Of a stretch of DNA of 64,000 nt, positions 55,854 through 63,684 are shown in pieces. The notes below the pieces were generated by a model. It had not been told where the DNA came from, searched no databases, and worked only from the letters and a program-made list of their open reading frames with translations. The translations under genes were made by a program, and so were the position numbers. Numbering within the stretch: position 1 is the first letter of the stretch; each line of letters opens with the position of its first letter. The DNA is from CAVZGO01 sp963774935. Lineage in GTDB: Bacteria > Chloroflexota > Anaerolineae > Anaerolineales > UBA4823. The stretch lies in assembly GCA_963774935.1 (NCBI GenBank), contig CAVZGO010000001.1, positions 248,001 through 312,000 on the forward strand. Reading direction: 5' to 3'.

Positions 55854-56344
55854 TGTGGGTAAGCGAGAATATGAAATCAAAACAGTCAAAACCAGGCAGG
55901 ATGTGGTTATGGATGAAGCGCTTCAACCCAGGCATGGTGCAGCGCTACCAGAAGGGCATCGGACCCACCCGCATGGTGCTGCTGCTCACCACCACCGGGC
56001 GCAAGAGCGGGCAGCCGCGCACCACCCCCTTGCAGTACGAAGAAATCGGCGGCGCATACACCGTCGGCTCGGCGCGCGGCGCCCAGGCAGACTGGTTCCG
56101 CAACCTGCAGGCTGACCCGCACGTGCAGGTGCAGATCGGGGAGCGCTGCTTCAGCGCGCTCGCCGAGGCAGTCACCGATCCCGTTCGCATCGCTGACTTC
56201 TTCGAAGCGCGGCTTAAAAAGCACCCACGCATGATCGGGCTGCTGATGCGCCTGGAAGGCCTGCCGCTGCGCCACACCCGCCAGGAGCTGGAGGAATTCT
56301 CCTCAAACAAGGCAATCGCAATCCTAAGACGTTTCAATCCATAA
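55853..56344 (+). CDS. Deazaflavin-dependent nitroreductase family protein (F420-type)
   Basis: 163 residues of the Ddn/DUF385 beta-barrel type: LLLTTTGRKSGQPRTTPLQY, then YTVGSARGAQADWFRNLQADPHVQVQIG, the classic F420H2-binding region. Members reduce substrates with F420 or bind related cofactors. The ATG overlaps the previous stop (TGATG); ATG 55871 is an alternative. GC content rises sharply from here. Confidence 0.88.
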   Translation: MWVSENMKSKQSKPGRMWLWMKRFNPGMVQRYQKGIGPTRMVLLLTTTGRKSGQPRTTPLQYEEIGGAYTVGSARGAQADWFRNLQADPHVQVQIGERCFSALAEAVTDPVRIADFFEARLKKHPRMIGLLMRLEGLPLRHTRQELEEFSSNKAIAILRRFNP

Positions 56345-56346
56345 AT

Positions 56347-56395
56347 TCCCCTCCCGGACGTTCGCCAGCAGCTACCAGAACGAGGGGGATTTTCG
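56347..56395. terminator. Long hairpin between the deazaflavin gene and the DGR
   Basis: CCCCT...AGGGG with an inner CGTTC/GAACG pair (about 56347-56389), followed by ATTTTC on the plus strand. It separates the two convergent units. On the minus strand it lies about 150 bases beyond TR and could mark the end of the DGR template RNA. Confidence 0.5.
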
Positions 56396-56499
56396 ATATT
56401 TGGCCGGGTGAGGTGCTCACCCCAGCCGGGATGCAGGTCCGCTATTTCTGCCGCGTTGCCAGTCCTTGAACTGCACAATCTTCTGGCAGGCTGAAATAT

Positions 56500-56621
56500 G
56501 CACGCACACCACCCGAAAACCAACATTGTTATTCCAGTTGTTATCGGGATTGTTCCTGTTGCGCTCCGCCACGCGGGCGTTCTCTGCATTGTTGTTCCAC
56601 GAGCCGCCGCGCAGCGCCAGC
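56500..56621 (-). repeat. DGR template repeat (TR)
   Basis: 122 bases that match the 3' end of the NACHT-FGE gene (VR). In the coding direction TR runs from GCTGGCGCTGCG to GTGGTGTGCGTGC and holds 29 adenines, mostly in AAC/AAT codons, so a translation reads SWNNNAENARVAERNRNNPD. 18 of those adenines differ in VR, while the 93 other positions show one difference once a duplicated base in VR is removed. Beyond the 3' end, TR has ATATTTCAG against CTATCTAAG in VR, an IMH*/IMH-like pair. TR starts 22 bases after the avd stop. Confidence 0.95.
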
Positions 56622-56643
56622 CGGTCTGATGACCCGCTCCCAA

Positions 56644-56987
56644 TCAAGCCGCAGCCTGCTTGATCCAACCACCCAGCAGCCGTCCAATTTCAACCAGCAT
56701 GCGCGGCGGCGTGCTCGTACTGGCTGATTGAAAATAATTCCATGTCACGTGCATAACGCAGCCAGATACGCAGCTGTTCTAATATCAAGTCTGCCTGGCG
56801 CAGCGCCACCCGGCGCTCTGTACCCCTGGATTTCCCGGCGGCTACGAGGGCATCCTGGAAATCCATCGCCAGGCGCTGCACGCGCTCCGACAGCCCGAAG
56901 CGGTGGGCGCGCGTGGAATTTCTGCACCTGCGGGATGAGCCAAAAAATGAAATCATAAGTGCGAACAAAAATGGGTGATTCCTGCAT
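56644..56987 (-). CDS. avd: DGR accessory protein Avd (two frame breaks)
   Basis: Avd is a small four-helix bundle that binds the DGR reverse transcriptase and the template RNA. Two frames carry it. MQESPIFVRTYDFIFWLIPQ comes from the ATG at 56987. RAHRFGLSERVQRLAMDF through FSISQYEHAA is one base out. EIGRLLGGWIKQAAA returns to the third frame and stops at 56644. Removing one G of 56915-56916 and one G of 56705-56706 (plus strand) gives a continuous 113-residue Avd. The ATG lies two bases after the restored RT stop. TYD..WL and the EIGR.LGGW end are the family hallmarks. Confidence 0.85.
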
Positions 56988-56989
56988 GG

Positions 56990-58052
56990 TTACATCCTCG
57001 GGATGGTGAAATCCAGCATGCTGCGCCGCAGACCCCAGCTATTGGCGTAGCGCACGTGATTGACCCAGCCCTGCACGCTGGCATCCAGGCGCTCTAAGCC
57101 CTGAGCGTCCTTGCCAGCCTGCTCGAGTAGCCCGCGGCAGCTTGCGCCGGTATTCCACCACCTTGCGACGCTTCACCCGCCGGTGATCCGGGTAGCTGCG
57201 AAAGCCCAGGAAAGGAACCCCGGTCGAACAGGGGTAAATCTGTGCCTGCTGCTCGTGCAAGCTCAGGCGCAGGCGCCCCAGGCGCTCGATCACTGCGCTG
57301 CGCCAATCCCAGAGCTGCTGCTTTGATTCCGAGAACAGCAGGAAATCATCCACATAGCGCAGGTATGCCGGGCATTTCAGCTCGCGCTTGATAAACTGGT
57401 CCAGGTCGTTCAGGTATACGTTCGCCCAAAACTGGCTGGTCAGGTTGCCGATCGGCAAGCCGCGCGGCCGCAGCGCTGCCAGTAAATCGTCGCCGGGGTA
57501 CCAGGTCATATCGTACTCATCCGCCAGCACGCCCCGCCCGCTGTCCAGGATGGCGTCGCACAGCCACAGCACCTGCGGGTCGCCGATCAGGCGTCCCAGC
57601 TCGCGGCGCAGGATGGCATGGTCGATGGAGGGAAAGAACTGACGCACATCGCACTGCAGCACATAGGGGTAGCGGCGGGAGAGTTCCTGGGCGCGGTCGA
57701 TGGCGCGGTGCGTGCCTTTTCCGATCCGGTTGGCATAGCAATCTGAGATGAAGCGCCGCTCCCAGATCGGCTCGATCACCTGGCACAGGGCGTGATGCAC
57801 CACGCGGTCGCGGAAGGGCGCTGCCGAGATCAGGCGGCGCTTGGGCTCATGAATGTAGAAGCTGTGATAGCCACCCGGTGTATAGGTCTGCTCCTGCAGC
57901 GCATCTTGCAAGGCAAACAGCTCTTCTTCCTGACGGCGCTCAAACTGCGCTACAGATAGGTTGCCGCGCTTGCCTTTACGAGCAGCCCGGTAAGCCCAAT
58001 ACAGGTTTTCGAAACTGGTAATTTGAGGGTAAAGATTTCGGTACGTCTTCAT
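56990..58052 (-). CDS. DGR-type reverse transcriptase (frame break near 57135)
   Basis: 353 residues when restored. Palm motifs: RRLISAAPFRDRVVHHAL (RT2), CDVRQFFPSIDH (catalytic Asp135), GLPIGNLTSQFWANVYLN (the IGxxxSQ form that marks DGR RTs, where group II introns have QGxxxSP), and LRYVDDFLLF (YVDD 233-236). No maturase X or endonuclease domain. As read, it ends at 57039 with an unlikely Arg-rich tail. Removing one G of 57135-57136 restores QGWVNHVRYANSWGLRRSML and a stop at 56990. GGAGG precedes the ATG. Confidence 0.95.
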
Positions 58053-58076
58053 AAGCCTCCTTTTTTATAAAAAACG

Positions 58077-58107
58077 CTTTGGGCAGGGGCATTGCCCCTG
58101 CCCAAAG
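58077..58107. promoter_or_regulatory. 14-bp hairpin between VR and RT gene (DGR homing hairpin or terminator)
   Basis: Perfect inverted repeat CTTTGGGCAGGGGC / GCCCCTGCCCAAAG (58077-58090 with 58094-58107) with a 3-base loop. It lies 40 bases after the restored target stop, on the 3' side of VR. DGRs such as that of Bordetella phage BPP-1 need a hairpin or cruciform just downstream of VR for homing. On the minus strand the hairpin is followed by CGTTTTTT, so it may also terminate or attenuate transcription before the RT gene. Confidence 0.8.
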
Positions 58108-58146
58108 GTGACAGAACGCAGAAAACAGAGCACAGAAAACAAAAGC

Positions 58147-61048
58147 TTAGATAGGCACGCACACCACCCGAAAACCAACATAGAGTTAGCCAGTTGTCAT
58201 CGGGAGCGCGCCCGTCGCGCACCGCCACGCGGGCGGCCTCTGCATCGTCGTGCCACGAGCCGCCGCGCAGCGCCAGCGAATTGCTGCCCGGTTCGTCCAG
58301 ATTAGCCTGCCACTCCCAGACGTTGCCGCCCATATCCATCACTTTCCAGGGCTGGCTGGCGCCCTGCGGGAAAACACCCACCGGGGTGGTGCGGTTGATC
58401 CCACTCTCGAATACGTTAGCGCGCTGGAGCACCTCCTCCTGGGCAGCGTAGCGGTGAGTTGTGGTGCTCCAGGGATAGCGGCTGTCTTTCTTTTCACCTT
58501 CTCCCCCTGCAGCCGCGATCCACTCTGCTTCCGTTGGCAGGCGCACAGTCACTGCGGTGGGGTTGTCCGGATAGCTGCCTTCTTGCTGCTCACGCCACTG
58601 TTCTTGCAGCCAGCGGCAGTAAGCCATCGCCTCCCACCAGGTGACTCTTACCACCGGCGCGCCGCGGCGGGCGATGCCAAAGCGTGGATCGCGCCAGTAG
58701 CGCGGCAGCAGCACCTTACCTTCTGGTGTATCATCGAGTTCTCGCCCCTGCAGCCATTTCCATCCCTGGTTGCCCCAGGTTTCTCCTTTATCCGTACCAT
58801 CCGGCTCAATTTTTGGAAAATCCAGCCACAGCTTCGGGTTGGAGAAGTTTTCAGGCTGCAGGAAGCGTTGGTACTGGCTGTTAGTGACCGGGTATTTGCC
58901 GATCCAGAAATCGAGTTTATCTTGCTGGACGTGGATGAGCTGCGGGAGGTCAGGCGGTAGGTAGCGCAGGGCATCGAGGGTGTCAGCGGCTGCAGCGTGC
59001 TGGCGCGGCTGCAGGATGGTCTGGCTGACCACACTGCGCAGACCGCGCATGGTGCGGCTGTCTGCCCTGGCGGGCTGAGATGGAAACGCACGCCGGTAAA
59101 GCACCAGCAGGTCGCCTGCCAGCCACAGGTCACCGCCGCGGGAGGCAGAAATGGGTTCCTGCAGGTAATCGGGCGAAAAAGTGTCGAGCAGTTTTTCCAT
59201 CTTGTAATCTTGACATTCAACGAAACAGATATGCTCACCTAAAAACATGATGACAACCCGCCAGCGGTCATCTTTCTCGAACAATTTGTGCGTTTCGTCG
59301 GCAAAATCGGGTTGAATATTCAGGTAGCGCGCCGCCAGATACTCCTGGAATGTTTGGTGTGGAAAAGCATATACCTTTTGCTTTGGCGTATCCGGCGGCG
59401 AACCAGGAGGAGACATCATCCCCTGGTACATCAGCAAGCCGTTCGATCGCTCGCAGTAATCTAAGAAAATCTTGACTTTGTTAAGGTCTTGAAAATAGTG
59501 CTGCAGGACTCCACACAGCAGTTCTTCGGTCACAATTGCCTGGCTGCGATCATCACCAGCATCTTCTTTCGGTTTAAAAGCCAGGTGGGTTTTGTAGGCG
59601 ATTTCCCATAACGCTCGGTAGAGCGGAATTTCCGCCCCTCCCAATGCGTGCAGAATCGAAAATTTTTCTACCTCTTTAGACTTCCCTTTCACCGGGCGTT
59701 CAGCTTGCCACCGTTCAAGCAGTAAGCTCACGCATTCTTCATACACCTTGGCACGCGAGTCGGGCAGCTTACTCCTATGTGTGTGTACAATCGCCATCAT
59801 GGTCAGGATGATCGGGTAAGGCGCAATTTCATGCAGCCGGCGCCGGTCATCCGGCTGCAAGGCTGCTTTTAATTCTCTCCGCTTTTCATCGTAATCACTT
59901 TCCCGCGTGGGTGTTATTAAGCTCAATTCGTCATACCAGGCATCCACAAACTCATCAATTTTTCCTGGAGTGAATAATGCCAGCTCATGTTCCATCCAGC
60001 CCACCAATTGCCATTTCTCATCTTGACGGTAAGAAAGCGTCCGGCAGGTCACCAGGAATCGGCTGGCTGAATTTCGATTATATATGCGCACGAAATCATC
60101 CACCGCTTCAATGATGCGCGGGCGCAGCTCCAGGTTCGCCACCTCATCCAGTCCATCGAAGAGCACAAGTGCACCTTCGGTTTTGAGCACTTCCAGGAGG
60201 AAGGGGGCAAATGCAGCCATGCGCGGATCTTCATTTGTGACCTGCAGCAGGTAATTTTCGATAATCCCGGCGTTCCCTTTGGTTAGATTGGCAGGCAGCG
60301 ACTCAGCCAGGCGACCCAGCGAGAGGATTACCGGCAGCAGGATGCCGGCTTTCCAGGTTTCCAGGCGCTCTTGAACGACCTGGCTGCGGTCCTGCTCCAG
60401 CTCAGCCATCGCCAGCGCCAGGAAGCGCGCAAAAGTGGACTTGCCCGTCCCGGGGTAACCCAGCAGCACAATGCAGCGATCCTTGTTGGTGGATAACGCT
60501 TCCAGAGCGCTGAGCGGTCGCGCTTCCGTTCCAGGTACTGCAGGGAAATCCGACTTTCCCCGTTTCTTGCGTTCCTCTGCCTCAATCTGCGTGGTGGTGT
60601 CCAGGGAGCGGTACACTTTTTCAAGTCTCATCGGGCGTTGGTTAGGATCGGCAGCATCTGTGCTCAAGCCGCCCAGCCGCAATGAGCGGCAGTCATCCGC
60701 GACTGCCCGCAGGTATTTTTCGCGCGCCTGAAGGGCATCAATGGGTGTAACCGGGGTAGCCGGCTCAAGTTCACTCTGTGGGATGGGGGCAGGCTCGGGT
60801 TTCAATTCGGGTTCATTCACTGGTGTAGAACCAGGTTCAGCACCCATTTTTTCCCGCCCTCTTAATTGGAACAATGTTATGGCGGCATAAATGACCATCG
60901 CTCCGATTACGACAACATAAATCAATGTCTGGTATGCGTCCGGAATGCTGCCGCCCAGTAAAGCCACCACAATAATGATCAGGACGCCAAAAGCCAGGAT
61001 GGGGGTTAATTTCTTTGCTAATTCTTTGCTCACGTCTTGCCATTCCAT
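58147..61048 (-). CDS. DGR target: membrane-anchored NACHT ATPase with variable FGE-sulfatase/C-type-lectin domain
   Basis: 966 residues when restored. Two membrane helices (about 14-60), a Pro/Glu linker (70-105), a NACHT module with Walker A LLGYPGTGKST (about 197-205), Walker B ALVLFDGLDEVA (about 293-302), LVTCRTLSY, and the FPHQTFQEYLAARY helix that ends NACHT modules. An FGE-sulfatase/C-type-lectin fold follows from about 704 (YPVTNSQYQRFL, VTWWEAMAYCRWL, RLPTEAEW, DMGGNVWEW, LALRGGSW). VR makes the end of that fold. Read literally, the frame runs on to 58049. With the VR base corrected it ends VGFRVVCVPI at 58147. ATG 61048 follows AGGAGG; 61081 is less likely. Inferred role: a diversifiable ligand sensor signalling through the ATPase. 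Confidence 0.9.
58155..58277 (-). repeat. DGR variable repeat (VR) in the target gene
   Basis: 123 bases aligned to the 122-base TR. Thirteen unambiguous substitutions, all at TR adenines: eight A to G, four A to C, one A to T. In the tract after TGG the VR holds ten bases where TR has nine. Dropping one T of 58186-58187 (plus strand) aligns CTA CTC TAT with AAT AAC AAT, adding five adenine changes and one T to A. Both flanks are identical to TR (24 bases on the 5' side, 26 on the 3' side). Confidence 0.93.
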
Positions 61049-61116
61049 CGTACAACCCTCCTGATAAGCCCATGTTATCAAATTGAATCCCCCACAATTT
61101 GATTATTTCCAAATGT

Positions 61117-61145
61117 ACTATAGCAGTTGGGCAGATGCCTGTCAA
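61117..61145 (-). promoter_or_regulatory. Consensus promoter of the DGR operon
   Basis: On the minus strand: TTGACA (61145-61140), a 17-base spacer and TATAGT (61122-61117). It is the best sigma70-type promoter in the window and starts transcription about 60 bases before the target gene ATG. Confidence 0.85.
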
Positions 61146-61276
61146 CGGTTAAGCCGTCAGTATTGAATCTCATCAATTAATAACCAACGCAATTTTCATT
61201 CTCCATCCGCTCACGCGGGGTAAAATAGGTCATTATCCAGTGGGAAACCATCACCATACAACAGGAGACATCCTTA

Positions 61277-63084
61277 ATGACCGAACTCACCACCCTGCCG
61301 CAGCGCAGCGCTGTGCCGCAGGAACAAACCTGGAACCTGGCGAGCATCTTCGCCACCCCGGCGGACTGGGAAGCCGCCTGCAAAGAGCTGGACGGCATGC
61401 TGCCCGCCCTATCCGCTTACCAGGGCCGCCTGGCAGAGGGAGCGCAGACACTGCTGGAATTTCTGCGCCTGCGCGACCAGGCCGGCATCCTGGCGGGTAA
61501 GATCATGACCTACGCCATGAACGCCGCTTCGGTGGACACCGGCGACCAGGTCGCGGCAGCACGCTCCGGGCAGTCGCGCAGCCTGCTGGCGCGCTTCGGC
61601 GCCGCCATCGCCTTCCTCGATCCCGAGCTGGTAGCGATCGGCTTCGATCGATTGACGCAGTGGCTGGAGCAGACGCCTGAGCTGGCTTATCTTGCCCACT
61701 ACCTCGACCAGCTGAAAAAACTACAGGCGCACGTGCGCTCCGGCGAGGTCGAGCAGGTGCTGGCGCTGGTCTCCGACCCGTTTTCCGGGCCGATGTCGAT
61801 CTACTCGATGCTGAACAACGCCGACCTGACCTTCAAGCCGGCTGTGGCAGCCGATGGCAGTCCGCTCGAAGTCGGGCAGTCCAGCATCGTCGGGCTGGTC
61901 ACCCACACCGACCGGGAAGTGCGCCGCACCGCCTGGCAGAACTACGCCGATGGCTACCTGGCTTTGAAGAACACCTTCGCCGCCACGCTGACCGCAGGGG
62001 TGAAGCAAAACGTGTTCAACATGCGGCACGCGCGGCTACGCCTCCTCGCTGCACGCCTCGCTGGAGCCCAACCACATCCCGGTGGAAGTGTTCCACAACC
62101 TGATCGATACCTTCCGAAAGCACATCCCCACCTGGCAGCGCTACTGGCGCCTGCGCCGCAAAGCGCTGGGCTACGCGGAGCTGAACGTTTACGATATCAA
62201 GGCGCCGCTGACGCAAGCCCGCCCGCTGATCCCCTTTGCCCAGGCGGTGGACTGGATCTGCGAGGGCATGCAGCCGCTGGGCGAGGAATATGTGCGCATC
62301 CTGCGGCGTGGCTGCCTGGAAGAGCGCTGGGTGGACTGGGCGCGCAACAAGGGCAAGCGTGAAGGCGCTTACTCCAGCGGCTCGTATGGCACCAACCCCT
62401 TCATCATGATGTCGTATGGCGAGGATGTCTTCAGCCTGAGCACCCTGGCGCACGAGCTGGGGCATTCGCTGCACTCCTACCATTCCCGTGCCAACCAGCC
62501 GTTCATCTACAGCCGCTACGGCTTGTTTGCCGCCGAGGTGGCTTCCAACTTCAACCAGGCGATGGTGCGCGATTACCTGCTGCGCACACAGACTGAACGC
62601 GATTTGCAGATCGCCCTGATCGAAGAAGCCATGTCCAACTACCACCGCTACTTCTTCATCATGCCCACCCTGGCGCGCTTCGAGCTGGAAGTGCATACCG
62701 CGCGCAGAAAAAGGCGCACCCTTGAGCGCGGATATCCTGATCGGGCTGACGGCGGACTTGTTCAAAGAAGGCTACGGCGACGAGGTGGTCTTCGACCAGC
62801 CGCGCATCGGCATCACCTGGGCGCAGTTTGCCCACATGTACATGAACTTCTATGTCTACCAGTATGCCACCGGCATCTCCGGCGCGCATGCCCTGTCGCA
62901 TGCGGTGCTGGAGGGCGAGCCCGGCGCGGCAGAGCGCTACCTGGGCTTCCTCAAAGCTGGCGGCTCCGAGTACCCGCTGCCCGCCCTGCAGAAAGCCGGC
63001 GTCGACCTGACCAGCCCCGAGCCGGTTGAGCGCGCCTTCGCGGTGCTGGCGGGTCTGGTGGATCGGCTGGAGGGTCTGCTGTAG
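61277..63084 (+). CDS. M3B-family oligoendopeptidase (two frame breaks)
   Basis: Zinc metallopeptidase of the PepF type, 601 residues when restored, cytoplasmic. Three frames carry it. The first runs to KQNVFNM. The second starts GYASSLHASLEPN and has the zinc motif HELGHSLHSYHS. The third starts EKGAPLSADILIGLTADLF and ends at 63084. Removing one G of 62025-62026 and one C of 62698-62699 gives NMRTRGYASSL and VHTRAEKGAP, both typical. AGGAG stands eight bases before the ATG. GC-rich throughout. Substrates are short peptides. Confidence 0.9.
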
Positions 63085-63266
63085 ATCAGCGCATTATTAG
63101 AACAATAAAACTGTTCAACGGCACTTGATTAATCACTATCCATGAAAGTTTAGTGATAAAATAACTCATCTGATTCTCACATTTGTGAGCCAAAGCTGCC
63201 TGCTCCTGATAAGATCCGGCAGTCGATTCACCAGCCGGTTCAGGTTGGCGCTAGGGAAAAAGGAAC

Positions 63267-63626
63267 ATGGAAACGAAATTGTACGTAGGCAACCTGTCTT
63301 ATAACTCGACCGAGGAAGACCTCAAAACATTGTTCTCTCAGGCAGGTACGGTGGTGTCGGCAGACATCATCAAAGATCGTGAAACCGGTCGCTCGAAGGG
63401 TTTCGCTTTCGTCGAGTTGAGCAGCCCCAGCGAGGCAGAGCAGGCGATCAAGCTCTTCAACGGCTACGAGCTGGATCACCGCGCCTTGAAAGTGAATGCT
63501 GCCCGCCCGAAAGAAGATCGTGGCTACAGCGGAAGCGGCGGTTCACGCGGCGGCAGCGGTGGATACGATCGCCGGCGATCGCCGGATGACCGTGACCGGC
63601 GCAGCTCTGGCCCCAAGAAGTATTAA
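63267..63626 (+). CDS. RRM RNA-binding protein, Gly/Arg-rich tail
   Basis: 119 residues: one RRM with RNP2 LYVGNL (residues 5-10) and RNP1 KGFAFVEL (about 45-52), then a tail of SGSGGSRGGSGG and RRSPDDRDRR repeats. Bacterial single-RRM proteins of this kind bind RNA and are often cold-induced. The 182-base interval upstream has no gene and probably includes a long leader; no cold-shock box was recognised. SD AGGAAC precedes the ATG. Confidence 0.93.
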   Translation: METKLYVGNLSYNSTEEDLKTLFSQAGTVVSADIIKDRETGRSKGFAFVELSSPSEAEQAIKLFNGYELDHRALKVNAARPKEDRGYSGSGGSRGGSGGYDRRRSPDDRDRRSSGPKKY

Positions 63627-63654
63627 TCCCCAACCTAACCTTCTATCATTCAAC

Positions 63655-63682
63655 GGGAGTGCAGCATGAGCGCACTCCCTTG
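63655..63682. terminator. Terminator-like hairpin after the RRM gene
   Basis: GGGAGTGC (63655-63662) pairs with GCACTCCC (63672-63679), followed by TTGAGTTATTT. It separates the RRM gene from the convergent edge gene. Confidence 0.6.
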
Positions 63683-63684
63683 AG

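Noticed and set aside
56417..56668. 83-residue ORF with an FGE-like, Asn-rich stretch as a separate protein or a truncated FGE gene
   Set aside because: Its core is the TR, translated in the target frame. Adenine-rich Asn codons are the template for VR. It has no SD, and both flanks are non-protein-like.
56990..58052. Group II intron or retron reverse transcriptase
   Set aside because: No maturase X or HNH domain, no intron RNA motifs and no msr/msd-like repeat. The IGxxxSQ motif, Avd and TR/VR pair point to a DGR.
58250..58960. 236-residue plus-strand ORF opposite the target gene's FGE domain
   Set aside because: It is an antisense shadow: no SD, and low-complexity Ala/Leu/Arg composition against a well-matched FGE fold on the other strand.
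62016..62765. 249-residue minus-strand ORF inside the M3B gene
   Set aside because: High GC keeps antisense frames open. The plus strand carries the zinc motif and conserved peptidase blocks.
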